A stretch of 54,697 bases of DNA, taken from IMG/VR virus record IMGVR_UViG_3300046507_000245, positions 1 to 54,697 of that record; one strand, given 5' to 3'. Below are positions 47,082 to 54,022 of the stretch, in pieces. Within the stretch, counting starts at the first letter, position 1, and each line of letters starts with the position of its first letter. The notes under the pieces were generated by a model. The model was not told the DNA's origin. It ran no database searches and worked only from the letters and a program-made list of their open reading frames with translations. The position numbers were made by a program, and so were the translations under genes. Source of the stretch: a virus.

Positions 47082-47102
47082 CCGATACCATTATCGTATC
47101 CG
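47072..47102 (+). promoter_or_regulatory. operator with weak promoter
   Basis: A perfect operator GATAC-CATTATC-GTATC (47084-47100), with TTATCC (47072-47077) and TATCCG (47097-47102) as a weak -35/-10 pair, 19-base spacer. A half-site follows at 47125. It lies before the 47152 gene. Confidence 0.65.
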
Positions 47103-47151
47103 ATTGCGCTATTATTGATGAACCGATACCACTAAAGCGAAGGAACCGAAA

Positions 47152-47646
47152 ATGAACCTGTTCGAAATTTCCCGCGAGTACCGAGACGCGGCCGACACCC
47201 TGGCCGAGATGGATCTGGACGAAACCACGGTGCGCGACACGCTGGAGTCTATCAGCGGCGACCTGTCGACGAAGGCGCAGAACATCGGATTCGTCATCAA
47301 GAACATGGAATCGACGGCCGAGCAGATCAAGGCGCACGCCAAGGCGATGCTCGACCGCGCGAAGGCGCTGGAGAACCGCGCGTCGAACGTGAAGCAGTAC
47401 CTGTTCGACGGAATGAAGCTAGCGAACGTGCCGAAGATCGAAACGCCGTTCTTCAAGCTTGCGATCCGCGACAACCCGGCGGCCGTTCAGATCGACGACG
47501 AGTCGCTGATCCCGGCGAGCTACAAGACCGAGCCGGTACCACCGCTGCCGGCACCCGACAAGAAGCTGATCGCCGCAGCGCTGAAAGACGGCTTCGAAGT
47601 GCCGGGCTGCCGCCTTGTACGCGGCCAGCGCCTCGAGATCAAGTAA
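47152..47646 (+). CDS. Siphovirus Gp157 family protein
   Basis: 164 residues. MNLFEISREYRDAADTLAEM, the long helix LSTKAQNIGFVIKNMESTAE and the C-terminal FKLAIRDNPAAVQIDDESLIP ... PDKKLIAAALKDGFEVPGCRLV match the Gp157 family. The family is reported in streptococcal phage resistance and is generally found beside recombination genes. The AAGGAACCGAAA leader precedes the ATG. Confidence 0.9.
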   Translation: MNLFEISREYRDAADTLAEMDLDETTVRDTLESISGDLSTKAQNIGFVIKNMESTAEQIKAHAKAMLDRAKALENRASNVKQYLFDGMKLANVPKIETPFFKLAIRDNPAAVQIDDESLIPASYKTEPVPPLPAPDKKLIAAALKDGFEVPGCRLVRGQRLEIK

Positions 47647-47658
47647 CGGAGAACCGCC

Positions 47659-47772
47659 ATGCACACCATGATCCTCGTGAAGTTCGACGCTTACAGCGAA
47701 TACGGCCGGATCGACGGCGGTGCATGGTTCATCCGGAGAACGGTCGCATACGCGAGCGTGTGCTGGTGCTGA
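47659..47772 (+). CDS. possible 37-residue peptide
   Basis: MHTMILVKFDAYSEYGRIDG and on, with GGAGAACC upstream. It fills the gap between two genes and stops ten bases before the next ATG. Short beta-like sequence with a Trp/Cys end; no known family. Confidence 0.5.
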   Translation: MHTMILVKFDAYSEYGRIDGGAWFIRRTVAYASVCWC

Positions 47773-47782
47773 AGGAGGAGCT

Positions 47783-47977
47783 ATGCAGCGAATCACGAAG
47801 GCGATGGTCGATCGCGGCGGCTGGCGGTACTGCTGCGAATGCAGAAAGAACGGGCCGCGCGTCAAGGCGCACTGGCAGCACAACGGACGCGAGTACTGCG
47901 ACGCGCACAAGCCGAAGCCAGAACAGACCACAGATCGGCTATCCAAAGCGGATTGGATGACATGGATGCGACTTTAG
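47783..47977 (+). CDS. small zinc-binding protein
   Basis: 64 residues with AAGGAGGAG upstream. WRYCCECRKNGPRVKAHWQHNGREYCDAH supplies Cys-Cys-x-x-Cys, His and Cys-x-x-His ligands for a single zinc site, close to small phage zinc fingers. Function unkn. Confidence 0.68.
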   Translation: MQRITKAMVDRGGWRYCCECRKNGPRVKAHWQHNGREYCDAHKPKPEQTTDRLSKADWMTWMRL

Positions 47978-48156
47978 CGCGATCGCAGAAAGAGTGCTTA
48001 AACCGCTTCCTCGCTGCGGTGCGCGACGGGCGAAGCGGGAATTACACGAAGGCCGGCGAGATCGTCGAGCGCGTGCGCAAAGCGGCTGGCGATGCGGCGG
48101 CAGAGACAGCAAAAAAAGAACTATGGGCCTATATCAAGGGCGACAAGAAAGCATGA
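47962..48156 (+). CDS. small helical protein
   Basis: 64 residues, overlapping the previous gene by 16 bases and the next by four. CLNRFLAAVRDGRSGNYTKAGEIVERVRKAAG is amphipathic and helical, with a basic end (KGDKKA). No motif. Possibly an accessory to the methyltransferase that follows. Confidence 0.65.
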   Translation: MDATLARSQKECLNRFLAAVRDGRSGNYTKAGEIVERVRKAAGDAAAETAKKELWAYIKGDKKA

Positions 48157-48812
48157 GAAAAGAAATCATTGGCGAGGCCACGCTGTATTTAGGTGATATG
48201 CGCGAGATCATTCCGACGCTCGATCGCGTCGACGCTGTTATCACTGACCCACCCTACGGTATCAGCATCACGAGAAGCAACCGAATCAGCAAGGAACGCG
48301 GATTTGCGGCCGACAGTTGGGACGACGCGCCGATCGGCGAGGCGCATTTATCGCTGATGCAGGCGGCCGGCGCCAAACATCTCTATTGGGGTGGCAATTA
48401 CTTTCAGCTTCCGCCGGCGCGTTGCTTCCTGATTTGGGACAAGCAAAACGAAGGGCGCGATTTCGCCGACTGCGAACTTGCATGGACGGACATCGACGCC
48501 GTTGCGCGCATCTTCCGTATGCGCCCGCAGAACATGGACGGCGGAAAGGTTCATCCGACGCAGAAGCCGATCGCCCTAATGGAGTGGTGCATCCAGATCG
48601 CCGGCCTTCCCGAGACGATCCTTGACCCGTTCATGGGTTCAGGAACGACAGGCGTTGCAGCTACCCGCCTTGGACGCTCATTCATCGGAATCGAGCGGGA
48701 GCCGAAATACTTCGACATCGCCTGCCGTCGCATTGAGGACGCCCAGCGTCAGGAGTCGCTTTTCGAAGCGCTGCCCACGGTGAAGCACGAACAGATGGGG
48801 CTGCTCGCATGA
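48153..48812 (+). CDS. DNA N6-adenine or N4-cytosine methyltransferase
   Basis: 219 residues. DPPYGI (32-37) is the catalytic motif IV, and LDPFMGSGTTGVAA (about 157-170) is the AdoMet-binding motif I. The order (IV first, I last) marks the beta class. No restriction enzyme gene is nearby, so it is an orphan methyltransferase, probably for anti-restriction or regulation. ATG 48153 overlaps the preceding stop. Confidence 0.93.
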   Translation: MRKEIIGEATLYLGDMREIIPTLDRVDAVITDPPYGISITRSNRISKERGFAADSWDDAPIGEAHLSLMQAAGAKHLYWGGNYFQLPPARCFLIWDKQNEGRDFADCELAWTDIDAVARIFRMRPQNMDGGKVHPTQKPIALMEWCIQIAGLPETILDPFMGSGTTGVAATRLGRSFIGIEREPKYFDIACRRIEDAQRQESLFEALPTVKHEQMGLLA

Positions 48813-49096
48813 AATACGCAGCGAAAGCGGACCGGAATCAACCTGAAATTGTCGCTGCCTTACGCAAGTTCGGCGCGGCCGTCATCCCAACGCACACGGT
48901 AGGACAAGGGTTCCCCGATTTAGTCGTCGCGTTCAACGGACGCACGTTCCTCCTCGAGATCAAGGACGGCGAGAAGATCCCGAGCAAACGCCGGCTGACG
49001 CCCGATCAAGAGAAGTTCCACGCAGCATGGACCGGTGAGATACACGTCGTCGAGTCCATCGAGCAAGCGCTGGCCGTTACGCGGGGGAATGCGTAA
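48809..49096 (+). CDS. VRR-NUC-like nuclease
   Basis: 95 residues. PTHTVGQGFPDLVVAFNGRTFLLEIKDG gives the PD...(E)xK core (Asp in GFPDLVV, Glu-x-Lys in LEIK) of small restriction-fold nucleases such as VRR-NUC, used by phages as junction-cleaving enzymes. It lies between a methyltransferase and NinB. The substrate is inferred from the family. Confidence 0.8.
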   Translation: MKYAAKADRNQPEIVAALRKFGAAVIPTHTVGQGFPDLVVAFNGRTFLLEIKDGEKIPSKRRLTPDQEKFHAAWTGEIHVVESIEQALAVTRGNA

Positions 49097-49509
49097 TGGA
49101 CAAGCTCACGATTTTTCTCAACAGCCAGAACCGCCGATTAGCCGCGGATGCCGTCAACCGGCGGCCCGATGGCGACGTGCTGATCCTGCAAGAGCGCATG
49201 CGCAGTCTGCCGCAGAACGCCCTGCTCCACCACCTGTTCGGCATTGCCGCGAAGCACGCGACGTTTCACAACCGCACGCTCTCGCCCACGCAGTGGAAGG
49301 TGCTTTTCATCAGTGGCCACGCGATCGCAAGCGGAATCGGCGCCGACATGATTCCGGGCCTCGAAGGCGAGTTCGTGAACATCCGTGAGTCCAGCGCGCA
49401 AATGGGCGTGCGCCGCATGAACAGCCTGATCGAGTACGTCACGGCATGGCTTACGACGAACGACGTGCAACTGAGCGTGCCGCCTGGCTATGAGGAGTTG
49501 GCAGCATGA
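49096..49509 (+). CDS. ninB: NinB-like recombination protein
   Basis: 137 residues. LQERMRSLPQNALLHHLFGIAAKHATFHNRTLSPTQWKVLFISG and IRESSAQMGVRRMNSLIEYVTAW follow the NinB (lambda Orf) family, which helps SSB-coated DNA recombine in place of RecFOR. Consistent with the Sak4/SSB genes upstream. Start overlaps the nuclease stop (TAATG). Confidence 0.85.
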   Translation: MDKLTIFLNSQNRRLAADAVNRRPDGDVLILQERMRSLPQNALLHHLFGIAAKHATFHNRTLSPTQWKVLFISGHAIASGIGADMIPGLEGEFVNIRESSAQMGVRRMNSLIEYVTAWLTTNDVQLSVPPGYEELAA

Positions 49510-50174
49510 GCAACGGGACCGTCATTCTCCTCTGCAACCTCACGCTCAACATGGCCCAGCCGTGGCTCGACGGCGGCTATCGCGTCGTGATGGTCGACCC
49601 GCAGCACGGCACCTCGACGGGAGCCGGCACCAATCTTGAACTGATCGCCGGCACGATCGCAGAAGCCATGCCGCGGCTGTCCAAAGTCATCCGCTCCGAG
49701 CGCGTCGTGTTCGTGGCGGGATTCCCGCCGTGCACCGATGTCGCCGTGTCTGGCGCGCGCTGGTTCGAAGCCAAGCGCAAGGCCGATCCGTACTTTCAGG
49801 CGAAGGCAGCAATCGTCGCTGAGCAGTGCCGCACGATCGGCGAAATGTCCGGCGCCCCTTGGTTCTGGGAGAACCCGGTTAGCGTCTTCACCCAGATATT
49901 CGGCAAGCCTGATTACACGTTCCATCCGCACCAATACACGATGTATTGCTCGGACGACAACTACACGAAGCTGACGACGCTGCGCGTGGGCGGCGGCTTC
50001 GTAATGCCGGCCCACGCAAAAGACGAGACGCTCGGCGCACCGGACGATCGCATCCACAAGGCGCCCCCTGGTGACGATCGCGCCAACTTTCGCAGCGCAA
50101 CGCCGCGGGGATTCTCGCGCGCACTGTACATTGCCAACGCGCCGCACCTACGCGCCCAAAGGATTGCCGCATGA
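49506..50174 (+). CDS. cytosine methyltransferase-like protein
   Basis: 222 residues. VFVAGFPPCTDVAVSGARWF carries a PPC motif in the place of C5-methyltransferase motif IV, and WFWENPVSVFTQIFG resembles the ENP/ENV motif VI. Motif I is not clear (LTLNMAQPWLDGGYRVVMVD). The family is widespread in phages and annotated as methyltransferase-like. Activity is uncertain. The last codons overlap the next gene by four bases. Confidence 0.75.
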   Translation: MSNGTVILLCNLTLNMAQPWLDGGYRVVMVDPQHGTSTGAGTNLELIAGTIAEAMPRLSKVIRSERVVFVAGFPPCTDVAVSGARWFEAKRKADPYFQAKAAIVAEQCRTIGEMSGAPWFWENPVSVFTQIFGKPDYTFHPHQYTMYCSDDNYTKLTTLRVGGGFVMPAHAKDETLGAPDDRIHKAPPGDDRANFRSATPRGFSRALYIANAPHLRAQRIAA

Positions 50175-50566
50175 CCGGCAAGCTCAACCCCAACAGCAAG
50201 CGCCACGACACGCGCCGCAAGATCCTCGCGCTGCTCGAGCAAGACGCGCTGACCGCCAAAGAACTCGAAGCGATCGTCGGCATCAACGAGACCGGCATCC
50301 GCCGCTATCTGCGCACCATGCACACGGCGACGCCGAAGCTGGTCTACATCTGCGACTGGCAGCGCGCTATCGGCACGAGCGGGCTGTGGGGCGCCGTCTA
50401 TCGCGCTGGCGACAAGCGGGACAAGCGCGAGCCGGATCGCACCGAAGCGCGCAAGGAGGCGTCGGCGCGTCACTACCGCAAGTACAGCGGCGTGTACAAA
50501 GCGCGACGCACGGCGTCCAACGGCCGCGCGCATCCGTTCGCCGGGCTGCTGGAGGCTGCACGATGA
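50171..50566 (+). CDS. winged-helix protein with basic tail
   Basis: 131 residues. DTRRKILALLEQDALTAKELEAIVGINETGIRRYLRTMH is a winged helix-turn-helix; the C-terminal 60 residues are rich in Arg and Lys. Probably DNA-binding. Such proteins stand between methyltransferase and DUF1364 genes in related phages. Coupled by ATGA. Confidence 0.75.
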   Translation: MTGKLNPNSKRHDTRRKILALLEQDALTAKELEAIVGINETGIRRYLRTMHTATPKLVYICDWQRAIGTSGLWGAVYRAGDKRDKREPDRTEARKEASARHYRKYSGVYKARRTASNGRAHPFAGLLEAAR

Positions 50567-51012
50567 AGCGCTCGCCAATGAAACGGACGGCGTTCACACG
50601 CAAGGCTGACGCCGGTTACAGCAGTTTCCGCAGCGCCGGCAAGGAATTGCAGCGCACGCCGATGAAGAAGCGCGCACGCAAGAAGCCGACCGTCGCTGAC
50701 GGATCGAAGTATTTGGCCGCCTGCCAAGGTGAGGAGTGCTATCTGCGCGTCTCAGGTATCTGCCAGGCGTTCGGATGGGGAAGCGAAACTGTCGTGCCGT
50801 GCCACTCGAACCAGTCGAAGCACGGCAAGGGCGGCGCATTGAAGGCGCAGCACATCTTCACCGTGCCCGGCTGCTTTGCTTGCCATGCCTGGATCGATCA
50901 GGGTTCAGCACCGCGCGAGGACAAGTTCTCGACGTGGGATGCGGCCTACGAGCGATGGGCGCCAGTGCGGGCCCGGAAGATGGGAATCGAACAACAACAG
51001 GAAGCCGCATGA
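50563..51012 (+). CDS. DUF1364 nuclease-like protein
   Basis: 149 residues. A basic N-terminus is followed by YLAACQGEECYLRVSGICQAFG, PCHSNQSKHGKGGALKAQHIFTVPGCFACHAWID, the DUF1364 pattern with Cys/His zinc ligands and H-S-N-Q. The family is related to HNH nucleases in phage ninR-type regions. Probably acts on recombination intermediates. Coupled by ATGA. Confidence 0.88.
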   Translation: MKRSPMKRTAFTRKADAGYSSFRSAGKELQRTPMKKRARKKPTVADGSKYLAACQGEECYLRVSGICQAFGWGSETVVPCHSNQSKHGKGGALKAQHIFTVPGCFACHAWIDQGSAPREDKFSTWDAAYERWAPVRARKMGIEQQQEAA

Positions 51013-51371
51013 AAAACATGGCATTCAGCAAAGGGCGCCAGCCCGAAACCGTCGCGCCGCAGGATCTCATCAGCGCCATGGTCGAGAACTACGAGTACAC
51101 GCTCGACGAAATCCTCGACCTTATAGTAGGAGCGCCCCGCGCGGCCGTGCGCGACACGCTGCATGCGCTCGTCGAGAAGGGCGTCGTCTGGCGCAACGCT
51201 ACCAGCCATTCGCGCGTGAAATACGCCCTGCTTGAGGGCGATGCCTTACGCGAGGCAGTCGAGCGCAAGACCACGCGTGCCGAGACGCCCGCATGGATGC
51301 GCAACTCGCTCACCGGATACGACGCGTCGGCGCGCACCTTCCGTGAACTTTGCATGACTGTACGGAAATAG
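51009..51371 (+). CDS. winged-helix protein
   Basis: 120 residues. LISAMVENYEYTLDEILDLIVGAPRAAVRDTLHALVEKGVVWRN is a winged helix; the C-terminal half is basic with no motif. It ends the coupled run that began at 47783. A regulator is likely. A promoter-operator follows 13 bases after the stop. Confidence 0.75.
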   Translation: MKNMAFSKGRQPETVAPQDLISAMVENYEYTLDEILDLIVGAPRAAVRDTLHALVEKGVVWRNATSHSRVKYALLEGDALREAVERKTTRAETPAWMRNSLTGYDASARTFRELCMTVRK

Positions 51372-51383
51372 CCAAATATTTCC

Positions 51384-51413
51384 TTGCAATCTACGATACT
51401 TTCTTGGTATCGT
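51384..51413 (+). promoter_or_regulatory. promoter with extended palindromic operator
   Basis: -35 TTGCAA (51384-51389), 18-base spacer, -10 TATCGT (51408-51413). The operator GATAC-TTTCTTG-GTATC (51395-51411) is perfect and is extended by CTAC/GTAG to a nine-base arm on each side, the most symmetrical copy in the genome. Confidence 0.8.
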
Positions 51414-51459
51414 AGAGCCCATAACAGCATCACAACAAAAAGAAGGGAAGGAAACCGAA

Positions 51460-51552
51460 ATGCAAACGAAGCCGATTCACCTCTTATTATGCCCGCCCGC
51501 TGACGTAGGCGATGCGGCGTTTCACCGGCATGAGCGAGCGGTCGACTTATAG
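51460..51552 (+). CDS. 30-residue early leader peptide
   Basis: MQTKPIHLLLCPPADVGDAA and on. It has the full package: a strong promoter-operator 47 bases upstream, GGAAGGAAACCGAAA before the ATG, and a hairpin terminator after the stop. It may be a regulatory peptide or a leader for the methyltransferase region. No known family. Confidence 0.55.
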   Translation: MQTKPIHLLLCPPADVGDAAFHRHERAVDL

Positions 51553-51610
51553 CTTGGCTGCTCAGCTGTCAATTAAAGATCCGTGCGGCAAGAACCGCGC
51601 GTGTGTGTTT

Positions 51611-51638
51611 AGCCGTGCCAGCATGGGCGGCTCTTTTT
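51611..51638 (+). terminator. possible terminator before the methyltransferase region
   Basis: AGCCG...CGGCT with an inner partial stem is followed by CTTTTTG. It lies between the 30-residue gene and the 51648 gene and could attenuate transcription into the methyltransferase genes. Confidence 0.5.
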
Positions 51639-51647
51639 GAGACTGAA

Positions 51648-51758
51648 ATGCCCGGTGCGTACTACAACGAGATCGACCCATACGCCGCGCAGTGGCTGCG
51701 CAACCTGATCGCCAAGGGGCATATCGCCGCCGGCGAAGTTGATGAACGGAGCATAGAG
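51648..51758 (+). pseudogene. 5' remnant of a C5-methyltransferase gene
   Basis: 37 codons (YYNEIDPYAAQWLRNL ... GHIAAGEVDERSIE) match the N-terminus of the methyltransferase encoded at 52184 (FYNEIDTYCCDWLSNL ... GHITPGVICDKSIE). The similarity stops exactly where the HNH protein begins. It looks like the displaced original 5' end of the methyltransferase gene. Confidence 0.7.
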
Positions 51759-52208
51759 ATGCCAGCACCGCGGAAGGATTACACGAGAGCGGTCGAACTT
51801 TATAAAGCCGGTCTTTCGCTTGCTGATGTAGCCGAACAATTCTCGGTGACTCGCCAAGCGATGCACAAAATCCTCACGCGTCGCGGCGTCGAAATGCGAC
51901 AGCCCAATCTGCAGCCGGTAGTTGAATGGCGTGGCCGAAAGTTTACGCGTCGAGAAAACGGGTACTACGCCGAAACAACGGGCGATCGAGAATACCTGCA
52001 TCGTGCGATGTGGATAGAAGCGCACGGTCCGATTCCAGACGGATATGAGGTTCATCACAGGAATGGCGATAAGGAAATAAACGATCTTGGAAATTTCGAA
52101 CTGCTCAGTAGCGTAGAGCATGGGAAAGCGCACGGTTTCGCTGGAAATCAATATGTCCCGTCAACAGGCAAGAGGCCGGTTAAATGCGAGCTTTCTACAA
52201 CGAAATAG
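51648..52208 (+). CDS. HNH homing endonuclease fused to methyltransferase remnant
   Basis: 186 residues from ATG 51648, or 149 from the internal ATG 51759 (GGAGCATAGAG upstream), which is probably the native start. After the remnant, a helix-turn-helix (AGLSLADVAEQFSVTRQAMHKIL) is followed by an HNH_3 domain (YLHRAMWIEAHGPIPDGYEVHHRNGDKEINDLGNFELL) with intact His-His and Asn. The DNA is more AT-rich than its surroundings. The end overlaps the methyltransferase start by 25 bases. A mobile gene by family and context. Confidence 0.85.
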   Translation: MPGAYYNEIDPYAAQWLRNLIAKGHIAAGEVDERSIEMPAPRKDYTRAVELYKAGLSLADVAEQFSVTRQAMHKILTRRGVEMRQPNLQPVVEWRGRKFTRRENGYYAETTGDREYLHRAMWIEAHGPIPDGYEVHHRNGDKEINDLGNFELLSSVEHGKAHGFAGNQYVPSTGKRPVKCELSTTK

Positions 52209-53221
52209 ATACGTACTGCTGCGACTGGCTGAGCAATTTAATGGACGCAGGACATATCACACCCGGCGTCATTTGTGACAAATCTATTGAGGACGTGTTT
52301 CCGGATGAGCTACGAGGATTCGACCGCTGTCACTTCTTCGCCGGGATCGGCGTCTGGGACTACGCGCTCAACCTGGCCGGATGGGGAGAGAGACCTGTTT
52401 GGACCGGTAGTGCGCCGTGCCAACCTTTCAGCCAGGCAGGCAAAGGCGCTGGGTTTTCTGACGAGCGGCACTTATGGCCTGCGTGGGACTGGCTCATCAG
52501 CGAGTGCCGACCTGCAGTCATCGTTGGAGAGCAGGTTGCGAGCAAAGACATCGATCCTTGGATCGACCTTGTTCAAGCTGACCTGGAAGCGATGGGTTAC
52601 GCCATCGGGTGTGTCCCGTTCCCGTCTGCGGGCGTCGGTGCTCCGCACATCCGCGACCGCGCGTATTTCATGGCCCACGCCGACGGTCAACGACTCCACG
52701 GGAAGCGCGTACGCGTACAGCCGGGGAAATCACGACAAGCCAGTTCTGAAACTGGTCGGAGCGGCGCAGTTGGCATCGTGGCCGACTCCGATGGCAGGCA
52801 CACCGGCTCAGAAGGGCTACAACGCGGCAGGCAACACGGACAGCAGTCGGCGCACGGTGGCGCTCGTTGCGGGGTGGCCGACGCCGGCAGCGAGCGATGG
52901 CTCGGGCGGCAAGGGATTCAGGCCGGGCGTATCGATGACCGGGCTCATGCCGGACGGCTCGAAAGTGACGATGGATCTGTCGGCGTCGACGAAGCTCGCA
53001 TTTCACGAATTGAACCAGCCGGCCCGACTAACGGTTTCTGGCGAGATGCTGATTGGCTGCTCTGCCGGGACGAAAAGTGGCGGCCAGTTGAACCCGGCTC
53101 ATTCCCGCTGGCTGATGGCGCTCCCGCCCGAGTGGGACGACTGCGCGCCTACGGTAACGCGATCAACGCGCAAGCGGCAGCAGAGTTCATCCGCGCAGCG
53201 CGCGAAGCAATCGAACTATAG
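52184..53221 (+). CDS. C5-cytosine DNA methyltransferase
   Basis: 345 residues. Motif I FFAGIG (51-56), motif IV APCQPFS (77-83) with the nucleophile Cys79, GEQV in place of ENV (115-118), motif VIII-like RDRAYF (157-162), and motif X RAYGNAI near the C-terminus. Residues about 165-290 are low-complexity and rich in Gly, Arg, Ser and Asp with VAD/MAHAD repeats, and coincide with a second conserved frame. GFWRDADWLLCRDEKWRPVEPG is typical of phage orphan methyltransferases. Probably protects phage DNA. Its first 36 codons look newly acquired. Confidence 0.92.
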   Translation: MRAFYNEIDTYCCDWLSNLMDAGHITPGVICDKSIEDVFPDELRGFDRCHFFAGIGVWDYALNLAGWGERPVWTGSAPCQPFSQAGKGAGFSDERHLWPAWDWLISECRPAVIVGEQVASKDIDPWIDLVQADLEAMGYAIGCVPFPSAGVGAPHIRDRAYFMAHADGQRLHGKRVRVQPGKSRQASSETGRSGAVGIVADSDGRHTGSEGLQRGRQHGQQSAHGGARCGVADAGSERWLGRQGIQAGRIDDRAHAGRLESDDGSVGVDEARISRIEPAGPTNGFWRDADWLLCRDEKWRPVEPGSFPLADGAPARVGRLRAYGNAINAQAAAEFIRAAREAIEL

Positions 53222-53228
53222 GGAGTAG
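52305..53228 (+). CDS. overlapping-frame protein with WPTP repeats
   Basis: 307 residues from ATG 52305 (GTG 52275 possible; GAGGA lies 11 bases before the ATG), in the +1 frame of the methyltransferase, almost entirely inside it. LSARQAKALGFLTSGTYG, GSTLFKLTWKRWVTPSG, three SWPTPT/GWPTPA repeats and SGGQLNPAHSRWLMALPPEWDDC form a pattern I recognise as conserved in predicted phage proteins. Both frames keep family-typical sequence over the same DNA, suggesting dual coding. Translation is unproven and function unknown. Confidence 0.55.
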   Translation: MSYEDSTAVTSSPGSASGTTRSTWPDGERDLFGPVVRRANLSARQAKALGFLTSGTYGLRGTGSSASADLQSSLESRLRAKTSILGSTLFKLTWKRWVTPSGVSRSRLRASVLRTSATARISWPTPTVNDSTGSAYAYSRGNHDKPVLKLVGAAQLASWPTPMAGTPAQKGYNAAGNTDSSRRTVALVAGWPTPAASDGSGGKGFRPGVSMTGLMPDGSKVTMDLSASTKLAFHELNQPARLTVSGEMLIGCSAGTKSGGQLNPAHSRWLMALPPEWDDCAPTVTRSTRKRQQSSSAQRAKQSNYRE

Positions 53229-53230
53229 AT

Positions 53231-54022
53231 ATGAGCACGAATACGGATGCAGTTACCCGCGAGCAGATCGAAGCATGGGCCAAGCTGGCCGGTATCGAGC
53301 ATTTCACCGAACAAGGTCTCGCTCGCTTGGGCGACTTCGCAATCTTCGCGCGGCAGGAGCGAGTGCAGGCGGAGGCGGTGCGGGAACTTCGCGAGGCTGC
53401 GCGGCAATTTCACAACCTTACGCAGGGTGACCCAGAAGTAATCATTCGGCCGCCAACGTTCACAAAGCGCGACGCCATCATTGCAGCAGGAGAACGCTTG
53501 AGGGCCGCTCTCGCCACCACTCCGCAGACAGACGGCGCGACTGTACCGACGCTGAAGCCGCGCCTTTTGAACCAACTGAGGCGGTTCAACGAATGCTGCG
53601 AAGATTCCGAAGCGGACGGCCACGACGTTGACAAAGAGGATATGCACTCACTCGCCGAAATGGGCGCAGTGCGACCGGCACCCGGCGGCCGCCACTACAT
53701 GACCGACTTCGGACATTACCTTCTCGCCGCTACCCACGCTCCCGCGATGGCAGAGACGGTGCGAATCTCATTGCTTGAGAAGGCACTGGTGTATGTCGCG
53801 CATTCGATGCACAGCGAACCACAATACATGTTGGCCGAAGGCATCACTCTCGGAGATGTCAGCTACGTGCGTGTGAATGTCGGCACTCTAGACGTTTCGG
53901 TGCAGATACCCGAGAGTGTCGCTCGCGCGATATACGACACGGCCGCCCAAACGACTGCGCGCAAAATCGCTGAGCGGCGCGATGCTATTGCCGCTGCATC
54001 TGGCGGAGAGCTGGAATCGTGA
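53231..54022 (+). CDS. modular hypothetical early protein
   Basis: 263 residues. The N-terminal part (REQIEAWAKLAGIEHFTEQGL) resembles small phage modules. A linker (ATTPQTDGATVPTLKPRL) is followed by a helix-turn-helix-like region (LLNQLRRFNECCEDSEADGHDVDKEDMHSLAEMGAV ... HYMTDFGHYLL). The C-terminal 90 residues have mixed structure. Starts nine bases after the methyltransferase. Function unknown. Confidence 0.75.
   Translation: MSTNTDAVTREQIEAWAKLAGIEHFTEQGLARLGDFAIFARQERVQAEAVRELREAARQFHNLTQGDPEVIIRPPTFTKRDAIIAAGERLRAALATTPQTDGATVPTLKPRLLNQLRRFNECCEDSEADGHDVDKEDMHSLAEMGAVRPAPGGRHYMTDFGHYLLAATHAPAMAETVRISLLEKALVYVAHSMHSEPQYMLAEGITLGDVSYVRVNVGTLDVSVQIPESVARAIYDTAAQTTARKIAERRDAIAAASGGELES

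Noticed and set aside
47724-47960. Rightward 78-codon frame overlapping the small zinc protein gene
   Set aside because: It overlaps better-supported frames with good ribosome-binding sites, and has Arg/Ser-rich shadow composition.
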